DNA of 64,000 nucleotides from Companilactobacillus hulinensis (lineage in GTDB: Bacteria > Bacillota > Bacilli > Lactobacillales > Lactobacillaceae): assembly GCF_003946555.1 (NCBI RefSeq), contig NZ_RHOO01000002.1, positions 169,307 through 233,306 on the forward strand, read 5' to 3'. The stretch's first letter is position 1; each line of letters opens with the position of its first letter. The translations under genes were made by a program, and so were the position numbers. The notes under the pieces were generated by a model, which made no database searches, had not been told where the DNA came from, and was given only the letters and a program-made list of their open reading frames with translations. This document shows positions 9,166-19,384 of the stretch, in pieces.

Positions 9166-9741
9166 ATGGCAGATAAAGAGAAACAAGAAGATGTAAAAGC
9201 TTCTAGCAAACAAACTAAAGAAGCACCAAAGGCTGATGCCAAAGATGCCAAAAAGAGTGCTGAAAAAGTAACCAAGATCGATCCTAAGGATGCAAAAATC
9301 AAGGATCTTGAGGCTAAGAATTCAGAACTAGAAGATAAGTTTTTGAGAAGCCAAGCTGAAATTCAAAATATGAATAATCGTCATAAGAAGGAAGTTGCTG
9401 GAATCCTTAAATATGATGGTCAAAAATTGGCTACTGAAATTCTTCCAGTAATTGATAACTTAGAACGTGCTTTGGATGTTGAAGTCAGCGATGACGCTGG
9501 CAAGCAATTGAAGAAGGGTATTGAAATGGTACAGCAACACATGGTTAAGGCTTTGACTGACAATCATGTAACTATCATTGATAATGCTGGTGAGAAGTTT
9601 GATCCCAATGACAGTCAAGCAGTGCAAACTGTTCCCGCTGACAAGGATCACGCTAAAGACACTGTTGTTCAAGTTTTGCAAAAGGGTTATAAGTTGGAAG
9701 ATAGAGTTCTTCGTCCAGCAATGGTCGTAGTTGCTCAATAG
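9166..9741 (+). CDS. grpE: Nucleotide exchange factor GrpE
   Basis: 191 residues: charged Lys/Asp/Ala-rich disordered N-terminus, long coiled coil (residues ~45-95, KIKDLEAKNSELEDKFLRSQ) and the beta-wing domain ending RVLRPAMVVVAQ. Releases ADP from DnaK. Translated 16 bases after hrcA from AGGAGG. Confidence 0.96.
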   Translation: MADKEKQEDVKASSKQTKEAPKADAKDAKKSAEKVTKIDPKDAKIKDLEAKNSELEDKFLRSQAEIQNMNNRHKKEVAGILKYDGQKLATEILPVIDNLERALDVEVSDDAGKQLKKGIEMVQQHMVKALTDNHVTIIDNAGEKFDPNDSQAVQTVPADKDHAKDTVVQVLQKGYKLEDRVLRPAMVVVAQ

Positions 9742-9802
9742 ACAACGATTAATCTATTATTAAAGTTAATAAATATTAAAAATTCAAAAGAGGTTTATAT
9801 TT

Positions 9803-11677
9803 ATGTCAAAAGTTATTGGTATTGATTTAGGTACAACAAACTCAGCTGTTGCCGTACTTGAAGGTGGTTCACCAAAAATTATTGCTAACCCAGAAGGCGC
9901 AAGAACAACACCTTCAGTTGTAGCTTTCAAAGATGGTGAAATTCAAGTTGGTGAAGTTGCTAAGAGACAAGCAATCACAAATCCTGATACGGTTTCATCA
10001 ATTAAGAGACACATGGGTGAAGCAGGTTACAAGGTAACTGTTGCCGGCAAGTCATACACACCACAAGAAATTTCTGCTATGATCTTGCAACACATCAAGA
10101 AGTTCTCAGAGGACTATCTTGGCGAACCAGTTACAGATGCAGTTATCACAGTTCCTGCATACTTCAACGATTCACAAAGACAAGCTACAAAGGATGCTGG
10201 TAAGATTGCCGGTTTGAACGTTCAACGTATCGTTAACGAACCAACTGCATCAGCACTTGCTTATGGTCTTGACAATGACAAGGGTGATGAAAAGATTCTT
10301 GTTTATGACCTTGGTGGTGGTACATTCGATGTTTCTATCCTTGAATTAGGTGACGGTGTCTTCGAAGTACTTTCAACAAATGGTGATACACATCTTGGTG
10401 GTGATGACTTTGATCAAAAGGTTATCGACTGGTTAGTTGAACAATTCAAGAACAAAAATGGCGTTGACTTGTCACAAGACAAGATGGCCCTACAAAGATT
10501 AAAGGATGCTGCTGAAAAAGCTAAGAAGGACTTATCAGGTGTTGCACAAACATCAATCAGTCTTCCATTTATTTCATCAGGTGCTAATGGCCCACTTCAC
10601 TTGGAAGAAACATTGACACGTGCTAAGTTTGATGAATTAACATCAGACCTAGTTGAAAAGACAAGAATCCCTGTTGACAATGCTCTTAAGGATGCCGGAC
10701 TATCAATCGGTGACCTTGACAAGGTTATCTTAAATGGTGGTTCAACACGTACACCAGCTGTTCAAGCTGCTGTTGAAAAGTGGACAGGTAAGACACCTGA
10801 TCACTCAATCAACCCTGACGAAGCCGTTGCCTTAGGTGCTGCTATCCAAGGTGGTGTTATCTCTGGTGATGTTAAAGACGTTGTTCTACTTGATGTCACA
10901 CCACTTTCATTAGGTATTGAAACAATGGGTGGAGTATTTACTAAGTTGATCGATAGAAATACAACTATCCCAACAAGCAAGTCACAAACATTCTCAACCG
11001 CTGCGGATAATCAAAACGCTGTTGATATTCATGTTCTACAAGGTGAACGTCCAATGGCTGCTGACAATAAGACCTTAGGTCGTTTCCAATTAACAGATAT
11101 TCCAGCTGCACCAAGAGGTGTACCTCAGATTGAAGTTAAATTCGATATCGATAAGAACGGTATTGTAAATGTTTCTGCTAAAGATCTTGGTACTAACAAG
11201 GAACAAAAGATTACTATCAAGAGTTCATCAGGTTTGAGCGATGAAGAAATCGATCAAATGATGAAAGAAGCTAAGGAACACGAAGACGAAGATAACAAGC
11301 GTAAGGAAGAAGTAGACGTTAAGAACGATGTTGAACAAGCATTGTTTGCTACTGACAAGACTCTTAAAGATATTAAGGGTAAGGTTTCTGACGATGAAAT
11401 CAAGAAAGCCGAAGATGCTCGTGATGTTTTGAAGAAGGCTCAAGACTCTGGTGATATTGAAGACATGAAGAAGAAACGTGACGAGTTGAATAAAATCGTC
11501 CAAGATCTTTCTGTAAAACTATATCAACAAGCTCAAGGTGCTCAACAAGCCGGTGGCGCTGATGGTGCTACAGGTGCAGGCGCAACAGGAACTGGTTCAG
11601 CTGATGGCAAGAAGTCAGATGACGGTACTGTTGATGGTGACTTCGAAGAAGTAGATCCTGATAAAGACAAGAAATAA
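9803..11677 (+). CDS. dnaK: Chaperone DnaK (Hsp70)
   Basis: 624 residues. ATPase domain with [30 protein letters not shown] and [11 protein letters not shown]; substrate-binding domain from about residue 380; helical lid, then a Gly/Ala/Thr-rich linker and acidic tail ending [10 protein letters not shown]. Shows the shorter Gram-positive ATPase domain. AAGAGG ribosome-binding site, 61 bases after grpE. Confidence 0.98.
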   Translation: MSKVIGIDLGTTNSAVAVLEGGSPKIIANPEGARTTPSVVAFKDGEIQVGEVAKRQAITNPDTVSSIKRHMGEAGYKVTVAGKSYTPQEISAMILQHIKKFSEDYLGEPVTDAVITVPAYFNDSQRQATKDAGKIAGLNVQRIVNEPTASALAYGLDNDKGDEKILVYDLGGGTFDVSILELGDGVFEVLSTNGDTHLGGDDFDQKVIDWLVEQFKNKNGVDLSQDKMALQRLKDAAEKAKKDLSGVAQTSISLPFISSGANGPLHLEETLTRAKFDELTSDLVEKTRIPVDNALKDAGLSIGDLDKVILNGGSTRTPAVQAAVEKWTGKTPDHSINPDEAVALGAAIQGGVISGDVKDVVLLDVTPLSLGIETMGGVFTKLIDRNTTIPTSKSQTFSTAADNQNAVDIHVLQGERPMAADNKTLGRFQLTDIPAAPRGVPQIEVKFDIDKNGIVNVSAKDLGTNKEQKITIKSSSGLSDEEIDQMMKEAKEHEDEDNKRKEEVDVKNDVEQALFATDKTLKDIKGKVSDDEIKKAEDARDVLKKAQDSGDIEDMKKKRDELNKIVQDLSVKLYQQAQGAQQAGGADGATGAGATGTGSADGKKSDDGTVDGDFEEVDPDKDKK

Positions 11678-11702
11678 TCAATATTAAATAATAATTTGTG
11701 AT

Positions 11703-11764
11703 AAAGAGCAGTCATTTCAATTACTAGACCAACCATGGTATAGTATTAATAACTGCTCTTTTGA
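11703..11764 (+). terminator. Long-loop hairpin between dnaK and dnaJ
   Basis: Arms AAGAGCAGT (11704-11712) and ACTGCTCTT (11752-11760) pair perfectly over nine bases and are followed by TTTTG. The 39-base loop is unusually long and AT-rich. It may be a partial terminator or mRNA-stability hairpin that lowers dnaJ relative to dnaK. Confidence 0.55.
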
Positions 11765-11824
11765 GCATAAAAGGACAATATGGGATGAATCTTAAATCCC
11801 AGTCGATACAAGGGTGATTGTTAA

Positions 11825-12958
11825 ATGGCAGATAAAGATCCATATGAAACTTTAGGCGTTGACAAAAACGCTTCTGAAGACGAAATCAAAAAGGCCTTTC
11901 GTAGCCTTTCAAAAAAATACCATCCAGATATTAATAAAGCTCCGGATGCTGAAGAAAAGTTTAAGGAAATTAACGATGCATATGAAACCTTAAAGGATCC
12001 TCAAAAGCGTGCTAGATATGACCAATATGGTTCAGCTGGTATGAATCAAGGACAAGGTTTCGGCGGATTTGGTGGCGCCGGTGGCGGCGAACAATTCGGT
12101 GGATTTGAAGATATCTTTAGTCAGTTCTTTGGTGGTGGCGGAACTCAGCGTCAAAGTCCTAATGCACCTAGACAAGGTTCTGACTTGCAATATCGTATGG
12201 ATTTGACCTTTGAAGAAGGTGTCTTTGGTAAGAAGACTGATATTTCATACGATCGTGAAGAAGTCTGCAAGACTTGTGATGGTAGTGGTGCCAAACCTGG
12301 TACACATCCTGAAACTTGTTCGAAGTGTCATGGTTCCGGTTATGTTGAAGTAGATCGTCAAACTCCACTAGGCCGTATGCGTACAAGAGTTGTTTGTGAT
12401 GTCTGCAATGGTACTGGTAAAGAAATTAAAGAAAAGTGCAACATTTGTCACGGTAAGGGTAAAGTTAATGAAAAACATACTCTTAAAGTTACAGTTCCAG
12501 CAGGTGTTGAAGATGGACAACAAATGCGTCTAGATGCTCAAGGTGAAGCCGGTGAAAATGGTGGACCTTACGGTGATCTATATATTGTCTTCCATGTTTC
12601 ACCAAGTAAGGAATTCAAACGTGATGGATCAACAATTTTCTCATCAGTAAATATCAGTTTCCCTCAAGCAGCGTTAGGTGATGAAATCAAAGTTAATACT
12701 GTTCATGGTCCAGTTAAGTTAACTGTTCCAAGTGGTACACAAACTGGTACATCATTCAGATTACGTGGTAAGGGTGCTCCTGTTCTTAATAGTAAGAACA
12801 TCGGTGATCAAAAGGTAACAGTTAATATTGTTACACCTCGTAAGATGTCTGGTGAACAAAGGGATGCTTTGAAACAATTCGCTGAAGCTGGTGGAGATAA
12901 AGTTAAAGAAAAAGATAGTAACTTTTTCAATAAGATCAAAGATGCATTCAACGGTTAA
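11825..12958 (+). CDS. dnaJ: Chaperone DnaJ (Hsp40)
   Basis: 377 residues. J domain ([23 protein letters not shown] at residues ~33-35), Gly/Phe-rich linker, four CxxCxGxG zinc repeats ([32 protein letters not shown]) and the C-terminal substrate domains. Stimulates DnaK ATPase. Last heat-shock gene; separated from dnaK by 147 bases holding a hairpin. Confidence 0.97.
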   Translation: MADKDPYETLGVDKNASEDEIKKAFRSLSKKYHPDINKAPDAEEKFKEINDAYETLKDPQKRARYDQYGSAGMNQGQGFGGFGGAGGGEQFGGFEDIFSQFFGGGGTQRQSPNAPRQGSDLQYRMDLTFEEGVFGKKTDISYDREEVCKTCDGSGAKPGTHPETCSKCHGSGYVEVDRQTPLGRMRTRVVCDVCNGTGKEIKEKCNICHGKGKVNEKHTLKVTVPAGVEDGQQMRLDAQGEAGENGGPYGDLYIVFHVSPSKEFKRDGSTIFSSVNISFPQAALGDEIKVNTVHGPVKLTVPSGTQTGTSFRLRGKGAPVLNSKNIGDQKVTVNIVTPRKMSGEQRDALKQFAEAGGDKVKEKDSNFFNKIKDAFNG

Positions 12959-12970
12959 AATATTTCAATC

Positions 12971-13002
12971 AAAAGAAGTCGTATAATTACGACTTCTTTT
13001 TC
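12971..13002 (+). terminator. Terminator after dnaJ
   Basis: AGAAGTCGTA/TACGACTTCT ten-base-pair stem with TAAT loop, followed by TTTTTC. Ends the heat-shock operon. Confidence 0.9.
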
Positions 13003-13107
13003 TATACGCTGCAGATGGTGGTATAGGTTGAAATAGTGTAAAATAGATTAGATGAGAATCTATTCTTAAATAATTAAAAGTAAATGAATGATAGAAGGGA
13101 AAATTTT

Positions 13108-14958
13108 ATGGATCTGGATCTTGATAAATTAAAAGAACGACAAAAAAGAATTCGTAATTTTTCTATCGTAGCGCATATCGATCATGGTAAATCAACAATT
13201 GCCGATCGAATTTTGGAGAAGACACATACTATTTCAAAACGTGAGATGAAGGCACAGGTCCTTGATGATCTTGACCTTGAGCGCGAACGTGGAATTACAA
13301 TTAAGTTAAATGCGGTTGAGTTGGAATATACTGCCAAAGATGGCAAAGATTATATTTTTCATCTGATCGATACACCAGGACATGTCGACTTCTCTTATGA
13401 GGTGTCACGCTCACTTGCTGCTTGTGAAGGTGCATTACTTGTAGTCGATGCTGCACAAGGTGTTGAAGCACAAACACTAGCAAATGCTTATTTGGCTATT
13501 GATAACGACTTGGAAATTGTGCCAGTTATCAATAAGGTTGATCTTCCTTCTGCGGAACCAGAAAAGGTTCAAGAAGAGATTGAGGAAATGATCGGTATCG
13601 ATGCATCCGACTCCGTTATGACTAGTGCCAAAACTGGTTTGGGAATCGATGAATTACTCGAAAGAATTGTTTCTGATGTTCCTGCTCCAGAAGGTGATAT
13701 TACCAAACCACTTAAGGCTTTGATCTTTGATTCTGTTTATGACAGTTATCGTGGTGTTGTCCTTAATGTGCGTGTCCGTGAAGGCCTTGTGAAGGTCGGT
13801 GACACGATTGAATTGATGAGTAATAAGAAGACCTTTGAAGTTACAGATGTCGGCGTAATGTCTCCTAAGGCCGTTTCTCGTGATTACTTGATGGCGGGTG
13901 ATGTAGGTTATATTACTGCCAGCATCAAGTCAGTTGTCGAAACTCAAGTTGGTGATACTGTCACACTCGCTGACAATCCGACTGATGAGCCACTAACTGG
14001 TTATCGTAAGAGTACACCAATGGTGTATGCAGGTATGTATCCAGTTGATAACGGTAAGTATGAAGATTTACATGAAGCATTGGAGAAGTTAAAGCTAAAT
14101 GATGCGGCGTTGGAATATGAACCTGAGACTTCCCAAGCCTTAGGTTTTGGATTCCGTGTTGGATTTTTAGGATTGCTTCATATGGATGTTGTTCAAGAAC
14201 GTTTGGAGCGTGAATTCAATTTGGACTTGATCATCACATCACCATCAGTTGATTATCAAGTTACGACAACTTCTGGTGAAGAAATTGTGGTTGATAATCC
14301 AGCTGAATTGCCTGATGCTTCTGAAATCAAAGAAGTGCGTGAACCATACGTACGTGCTGAGATCATGGTTCCTGAAGATTACGTTGGTCCAGTTATGGAA
14401 TTGTGCCAACGTAAACGTGGTGAATTTGTAACAATGGATTATTTGGATAAGTATCGTGTGAACGTTATTTATAAGTTGCCATTGCTAGAAATAATCTTTG
14501 ATTTCTTCGATGATTTGAAGTCAAATACCAAAGGTTATGCTTCACTTGATTATCAAGTTGATGCATATGAACCAAGTGAATTGGTCAAAATGGATATCTT
14601 GCTTAATGGTGAACCAGTTGATGCCTTGAGTTTCATTGTTCATAAGGACTTTGCTTACCAACGTGGACGTGATATTGTTTCACGTTTGAAAGAAGTAATC
14701 CCTCGTCAAATGTTCGAGATCCCGGTTCAGGCTGCTATCGGTAACAAAGTTGTTGCCCGTGCCACTGTTAAAGCTTATCGTAAGGATGTTACAGCTAAGT
14801 TGTATGGTGGTGACCGAACACGTCGTGATAAGCTATTGAACAAGCAAAAGGCTGGTAAGAAGCGTATGAAGGAAGTCGGAAAAGTTTCGATTCCTCAAGA
14901 AGCCTTCATGTCAGTTCTTAACTTGAACAAGGGTCAAACAGACGATTCTGGTAAGTAG
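13108..14958 (+). CDS. lepA: Elongation factor 4 (LepA)
   Basis: 616-residue ribosome-associated GTPase. G domain with [28 protein letters not shown] and [11 protein letters not shown]-like domains II, III and V; and the LepA-specific C-terminal domain ([20 protein letters not shown]). Start is ATG 13108, eight bases after AGAAGGGA; the in-frame ATG at 13084 has no ribosome-binding site. Monocistronic by position. Confidence 0.96.
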   Translation: MDLDLDKLKERQKRIRNFSIVAHIDHGKSTIADRILEKTHTISKREMKAQVLDDLDLERERGITIKLNAVELEYTAKDGKDYIFHLIDTPGHVDFSYEVSRSLAACEGALLVVDAAQGVEAQTLANAYLAIDNDLEIVPVINKVDLPSAEPEKVQEEIEEMIGIDASDSVMTSAKTGLGIDELLERIVSDVPAPEGDITKPLKALIFDSVYDSYRGVVLNVRVREGLVKVGDTIELMSNKKTFEVTDVGVMSPKAVSRDYLMAGDVGYITASIKSVVETQVGDTVTLADNPTDEPLTGYRKSTPMVYAGMYPVDNGKYEDLHEALEKLKLNDAALEYEPETSQALGFGFRVGFLGLLHMDVVQERLEREFNLDLIITSPSVDYQVTTTSGEEIVVDNPAELPDASEIKEVREPYVRAEIMVPEDYVGPVMELCQRKRGEFVTMDYLDKYRVNVIYKLPLLEIIFDFFDDLKSNTKGYASLDYQVDAYEPSELVKMDILLNGEPVDALSFIVHKDFAYQRGRDIVSRLKEVIPRQMFEIPVQAAIGNKVVARATVKAYRKDVTAKLYGGDRTRRDKLLNKQKAGKKRMKEVGKVSIPQEAFMSVLNLNKGQTDDSGK

Positions 14959-15030
14959 CTAATTCAGGCTTTACAATTCGTGTGAAAATATGCTACATTT
15001 AAGAAAATAATATATTATAGATATTAAAAG

Positions 15031-15270
15031 AAGGAGTACTATATACTTCATCCACAGGAAGCCGGGGATATTGAGAACCTGGCGTGTCGGTATATAGGAA
15101 AAACATCTTTGTTTTTCTAGCTGAAATTTCGAGAGTAGGCTTAGACGTAGACCAGTACGTTATAATTGGCAAGTATTTAATGTACGTTGAGGTGTTTTTT
15201 AAAAAAACTTGGGTGGTACCGCGGAAAATCTTTCGTCCCTTTTTATGGGGGATGAAGGATTTTTTTTCGT
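15031..15270 (+). promoter_or_regulatory. T-box riboswitch, asparagine specifier, upstream of asnS
   Basis: Stem I is recognisable: AGTA (15035-15038) and CTATATAC (15039-15046) face GTATATAG (15090-15097), followed by GAAA and the triplet AAC (15102-15104), an Asn codon in the specifier position. The apical GCCGGGGATATTGAGAACC segment is typical. The conserved T-box GGGTGGTACCGCGG lies at 15211-15224, overlapping a terminator (15228-15268: ATCTTTCGTCCC against GGGGATGAAGGAT, then eight T). Uncharged tRNA-Asn should bind and permit asnS transcription. Confidence 0.93.
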
Positions 15271-15302
15271 CTATAATATTTCAAAATTAAAAGGAGAAAC
15301 AA

Positions 15303-16694
15303 ATGCAAAACATTTTAGTTAAAGACTTATACAAAAAAGAATTTGCTGATGGTGATCAAATCACTGTTTCTGGTTGGATTCGTACAATCAGAGGTTCAAA
15401 ACGAGTAGGATTCATTGAATTAAACGATGGTTCATTCTTCAAAAATGTTCAAGTTGTTATTACTAGTGACATGGAAAACTATGCTGAAGTAGTTAAGTTC
15501 CCAATTAGCACAACAATCAAAGTTGTTGGTGAATTGGCATTAACACCAAAGGCCCAACAACCATTCGAAATCCATGCTACTGAAGTTATTGAAGAGGGTG
15601 CTTCTGATGCTGATTATCCATTGCAAAAGAAGGCTCACTCATATGAATTTATGAGAAGTATTGCTCATTTACGTCCAAGAACTAACACATTCTACTCAGT
15701 CTTCCGTATTCGTTCACTAGCCGCATTTGCTATCCATGAATACCTACAAAAACATGATTTTGTTTATGTTCACACACCAATCATCACTAGTTCTGATGCT
15801 GAAGGCGCCGGTGAAATGTTCCAAGTTACAACTCTTGATATGAATAATGTTCCAAAAACTGATGATGGCAAAGTTGATTACAACGAAGACTTCTTCAGAA
15901 AAGAAACTAACTTAACAGTTAGTGGTCAACTTGAAGTTGAACCATTTGCTTTGGCATTCAGAAATGTCTACACATTTGGTCCTACATTTAGAGCTGAAAA
16001 CTCACATACAGGTCGTCACGCATCTGAATTCTGGATGATTGAACCAGAACTTGCCTTCGCTGACTTGAAAGATGAAATGGATTGTTCAGAAGAGTTACTT
16101 AAGTATGTTATCAACTACGTGATGGACAACGCCAAAGAAGAACTCGACTTCTTGAACGAAAATGTTGATAATACATTGATCGATCGCTTAAAGGCTACTG
16201 CTGGCGAACAATTTGCACACGTAACATATACAGATGCGATTGATATCTTGGAAAAGGCAACAGATGTTGAATTCGAGGTTAAACCTTACTGGGGACTTGA
16301 CCTTGATTCAGAGCACGAACGTTACTTGTCAGAACAAGTTTACAAGAAGCCTGTCTTCATTACTGATTATCCTAAGGACTTCAAGGCATTCTACATGCGT
16401 GCCAATGATGACGGTAAGACTGTTGCTGCAGCTGACTTGTTAGTTCCTGAAATTGGTGAGTTGATCGGTGGTTCACAACGTGAGGAACGTCTTGATAAAC
16501 TCGAGAAGAGAATGTCAGAACTTGAGATGAACGAAGATGACTACAAGTGGTACTTAGAGTTACGTAAGTACGGTGGTACAGTTCACTCAGGCTTTGGTAT
16601 TGGATTCGAAAGATTAGTTATGTACATTACAGGTATGGAAAATATCAGAGATGTCATTGCTTATCCAAGAACTCCTGGTAATGCTGAATTCTAG
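15303..16694 (+). CDS. asnS: Asparaginyl-tRNA synthetase
   Basis: 463-residue class IIb synthetase charging tRNA-Asn. N-terminal OB-fold anticodon domain ([20 protein letters not shown]), motif 2 region [21 protein letters not shown] and motif 3 [15 protein letters not shown]. The [11 protein letters not shown] signature separates AsnRS from AspRS. Expression is controlled by the upstream T-box, whose specifier matches Asn. AAAGGAG precedes ATG. Confidence 0.97.
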   Translation: MQNILVKDLYKKEFADGDQITVSGWIRTIRGSKRVGFIELNDGSFFKNVQVVITSDMENYAEVVKFPISTTIKVVGELALTPKAQQPFEIHATEVIEEGASDADYPLQKKAHSYEFMRSIAHLRPRTNTFYSVFRIRSLAAFAIHEYLQKHDFVYVHTPIITSSDAEGAGEMFQVTTLDMNNVPKTDDGKVDYNEDFFRKETNLTVSGQLEVEPFALAFRNVYTFGPTFRAENSHTGRHASEFWMIEPELAFADLKDEMDCSEELLKYVINYVMDNAKEELDFLNENVDNTLIDRLKATAGEQFAHVTYTDAIDILEKATDVEFEVKPYWGLDLDSEHERYLSEQVYKKPVFITDYPKDFKAFYMRANDDGKTVAAADLLVPEIGELIGGSQREERLDKLEKRMSELEMNEDDYKWYLELRKYGGTVHSGFGIGFERLVMYITGMENIRDVIAYPRTPGNAEF

Positions 16695-16737
16695 TCACAA
16701 ACTAGTTTATTCAGGCAAATAAGTAATAAAAATATAG

Positions 16738-16779
16738 ATAGACTCTTATAATGGAAATGTTATGTGAGTCTATTTTTTT
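16738..16779 (+). terminator. Terminator after asnS
   Basis: ATAGACTC (16738-16745)/GAGTCTAT (16766-16773) stem with a 20-base loop that can pair further, then six T. Confidence 0.8.
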
Positions 16780-16805
16780 ATCCAAATTATCGGAGGTTGA
16801 GATTG

Positions 16806-18140
16806 ATGAATAAGTTTGATGCAATTGTAATCGGTGGTGGCCCAGCTGGATTGGCAGAAGCGTATGCTTTAAAATCTGCTGGCAAGTCTGTTGCTGTAGT
16901 CGAGGATTATCAATGGGGTGGTACTTGCCCCAACCGAGGATGTGATCCTAAAAAGATATTATTAAGTGGTGTCCAGGCACGTGATCGTATGGTTCAGTTG
17001 AAGGGAAAGGGCTTTGGAGATGCCGAAGTACCGTTTGTTCAATGGCCTGAAATTGAAGCCTTCAAGGAATCTTATACCGATCAAATTCCTGATGGCAGTC
17101 GTAATGGTATTGTTAGTGCTGGAATAACGGCAATTGATGGTGGTCCCAAGTTCATTTCTAAAGATCAAATTGTGGTTAATGGTGAAACTTATCAAGCTGA
17201 TAACTTCATCATTGCAACCGGTCAAAGACCAAGCAGATTAGATATAGAAGGTAAAGAAAACTTACTTACAAGCACGGATTTTATGAGTCTGAAATCAATG
17301 CCTAAGAAGATAACCTTTATCGGTGCTGGATATATTGCTTTTGAACTTGCTACAATTGCTAGTTCAACCGGTGCTGAAGTTCATATTGTGCATCATAATG
17401 ATCGTCCGCTCAAGGCATTCGACAAGTCATACGTTGATTCACTAGTTAAGCAATTAGAAAAACGTGGAATTCAATTCCACTTCAATATTGATACAAAGTC
17501 CGTTGTCAAATTCGGTGAGCAGTATGTTCTAGACAGTGGAGATTTCTCATTAGTCAGTGATTTGGTTGTAGGTGCAACTGGTCGTATTCCTAATGTTGAT
17601 GATTTGGACTTGGAAAAGGCTGGTGTTGAATATACTCGTCATGGCGTAAGTACCAATGGTAAGCTTCAGACATCTAATCCTAAAATCTATGCAATTGGTG
17701 ATGTTGTTGACAAAGAACAACCTAAGTTGACACCGGTTGCTGGATTTGACGCTAGATATGTTGCTAATGTAATTACTGGGAAGACTGATACTGATATTGA
17801 GTATCCAGCCATTCCAACATTGGTATACGGTAGTCCGGAAATGGCGAAGGTTGGTGTAAGTACCGCTGACGCAGAAAAAGATCCTGATAACTACCGTGTA
17901 GTTGATCAAGATCTAACTAAGTGGTTTACATACTATAGAACCAACGAATCAATCTCTAGAGCAAAGATAGTCTTTAATAAAGAGGATGAAATAGTTGGTG
18001 CTACGCTGTTGAGCAATGAAGCAGATGAGGTAATTAACTATCTCACTCTAGCTATCAATAAGAAAATCAAACATGATGAAATTGTTAATACAGTGTTCGC
18101 TTATCCAACACCTGCAAGTGATTTACAATATTTGCTTTAG
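16806..18140 (+). CDS. FAD-dependent pyridine nucleotide-disulfide oxidoreductase, glutathione-reductase-like
   Basis: 444 residues. FAD dinucleotide fold VIGGGPAGLAEAYAL, redox-active CxxxxC in GGTCPNRGCDPKK, second Rossmann fold FIGAGYIAFELATIA for NAD(P)H, and the FAD motif YAIGDVVD. The C-terminal catalytic dyad of glutathione/lipoamide reductases (HPTxxE) reads YPTPASD: His is Tyr and Glu is Asp, so a classical thiol-disulfide cycle is doubtful. Start ATG 16806 is preceded by CGGAGGTTGA. Substrate unknown; possibly a low-molecular-weight disulfide or quinone. Confidence 0.75.
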   Translation: MNKFDAIVIGGGPAGLAEAYALKSAGKSVAVVEDYQWGGTCPNRGCDPKKILLSGVQARDRMVQLKGKGFGDAEVPFVQWPEIEAFKESYTDQIPDGSRNGIVSAGITAIDGGPKFISKDQIVVNGETYQADNFIIATGQRPSRLDIEGKENLLTSTDFMSLKSMPKKITFIGAGYIAFELATIASSTGAEVHIVHHNDRPLKAFDKSYVDSLVKQLEKRGIQFHFNIDTKSVVKFGEQYVLDSGDFSLVSDLVVGATGRIPNVDDLDLEKAGVEYTRHGVSTNGKLQTSNPKIYAIGDVVDKEQPKLTPVAGFDARYVANVITGKTDTDIEYPAIPTLVYGSPEMAKVGVSTADAEKDPDNYRVVDQDLTKWFTYYRTNESISRAKIVFNKEDEIVGATLLSNEADEVINYLTLAINKKIKHDEIVNTVFAYPTPASDLQYLL

Positions 18141-18223
18141 TTTGAATATAAAAATTTAAATTTGTAATTTACCATAATATCAACTATTCTCAAACTGCAA
18201 TAAATAATAAATTACGGAGCGTA

Positions 18224-18397
18224 ATGATGTTAAGCGTAAATACATTTATTCGTGTTTCGGCGGCAGCACTCTTTGTTGTATTATTATCGTTGGTTTTGTT
18301 TGATGGATGGAAACCAGTTACTATGTCTGTCTCATTGATTGGTCTGGCAGTCGGTGTTTTTGCACAAATGTATTTCAGGAAGAATAAGCATAATTAA
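18224..18397 (+). CDS. Small hydrophobic membrane protein, 57 aa
   Basis: Short reading frame from ATG 18224 behind ACGGAGCG, with two hydrophobic segments (residues ~12-26, AAALFVVLLSLVLF, and ~35-51, MSVSLIGLAVGVFAQMYF) and a basic tail FRKNKHN. Probably a two-pass membrane peptide. It ends exactly at a strong terminator, which supports it as a real transcription unit. No function recognised. Confidence 0.6.
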   Translation: MMLSVNTFIRVSAAALFVVLLSLVLFDGWKPVTMSVSLIGLAVGVFAQMYFRKNKHN

Positions 18398-18446
18398 AAA
18401 AGTCTATAGATGAGAAAATTAATTCTCGTCTGTAGACTTTTTTTAC
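18396..18446. terminator. Bidirectional terminator
   Basis: Long stem AAAAAGTCTATAGATGAGAA against TTCTCGTCTGTAGACTTTTT with A- and T-runs on both sides. It serves the plus-strand small membrane gene and the minus-strand gene ending at 18443. Confidence 0.88.
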
Positions 18447-19369
18447 AGCAACATTTCAACTAGTTTTTGTAGATCATGTTTTTCTGGTATTTCAGGTAGC
18501 ATATTAATATCGAATAAAGCTTGGTCTTTATATTCTTTAACCATAACTTGTGAGGCATCAACACCATTATCGATAACTTCTTCAGCTGTTTCGGCTAGTT
18601 TCTTTTCACCAGTTTTTCCAGCCTCAGCAATATCGTTCATAAAGTCTGTACCCTTTTTCCCAATCGCAAATATGACGGGAAGGGTGAACTCACCACTTTG
18701 CAACATATATAGTGGACCGAATTCATCAGTTGTCGTGTTAATACCCACCAAGTCTAGTATTTCACTTTTGATTTGATAGGCTATACCGATGGTCCTGCCA
18801 ATTTCGCCGGCTGAATCAACGATAATATCTGATGCATGAGCAGCTTGTGCTCCGAATCGGCAGGCAAATTCAAACATGACCGCTGAACGACCTTCGACAC
18901 GCTTAATATAGTCGCCGATATCCTCAACTGGTTTGATCATCTGTTCATCTGCCATTAATTGCTGCGTTGTAATTTCTTGGATAGCATCAATTTTTCCCTG
19001 CAATGCGTCATCATCTGCTGAGCATTTGCGTAATTCAACATCGATTAAGTCTGAGAAATATTCGACCATGAAATTTAGTTTGATCGAATCTGGTCCAGCT
19101 TGATGCCGACGCATCATTTCGTTTCTGATATAGAACATCTGGTTAGCGGCAGCGGCTGATTGCAATGTGTTCTCTTTGAGTGCTTCTTCTTTTCCGAATC
19201 CAGAGAATAAGTAGAAGAATGCACTGTGCAAGAACCTACTAGACTTTAAGAAGCCACTAGCCTCAGTGATAATGTCATCTTTATTTAATTCAATTAGGTG
19301 AAGTATGTAGTCTTCCAAGTTTATTAGCTTTGGATTGAGATGTTCGAATTGTTCGAATGGGGATGCCAT
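18443..19369 (-). CDS. Isoprenyl diphosphate synthase-like protein lacking both Asp-rich motifs
   Basis: 308 residues. Residues ~165-245 align by eye with the second half of trans-isoprenyl diphosphate synthases: GRSAVMFEFACRFGAQAA corresponds to the KTAALFxxAxxxGA helix, GRTIGIAYQIKSEILDLVG to GxxLGLAFQIxDDxLD, and GEFTLPVIFAI to GKxTLPxxxAL. The second Asp-rich motif is degraded (KSEIL instead of DDILD) and no first DDxxD is present, so Mg-diphosphate chemistry is unlikely. Last gene of a three-gene minus-strand operon, 15 bases after its partner. Could bind isoprenoid, act as a subunit, or be a ComQ-like relative. Confidence 0.55.
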   Translation of the reverse strand: MASPFEQFEHLNPKLINLEDYILHLIELNKDDIITEASGFLKSSRFLHSAFFYLFSGFGKEEALKENTLQSAAAANQMFYIRNEMMRRHQAGPDSIKLNFMVEYFSDLIDVELRKCSADDDALQGKIDAIQEITTQQLMADEQMIKPVEDIGDYIKRVEGRSAVMFEFACRFGAQAAHASDIIVDSAGEIGRTIGIAYQIKSEILDLVGINTTTDEFGPLYMLQSGEFTLPVIFAIGKKGTDFMNDIAEAGKTGEKKLAETAEEVIDNGVDASQVMVKEYKDQALFDINMLPEIPEKHDLQKLVEMLL

Positions 19370-19384
19370 TATAAGTGATTCTCC

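Noticed and set aside
15084..15290. 68-aa open frame
   Set aside because: Lies entirely inside the asnS T-box and its terminator; no ribosome-binding site and no protein-like composition.
18443..19369. Functional heptaprenyl or geranyl diphosphate synthase
   Set aside because: Both Asp-rich substrate-binding motifs are absent or degraded, so I did not assign catalytic function.
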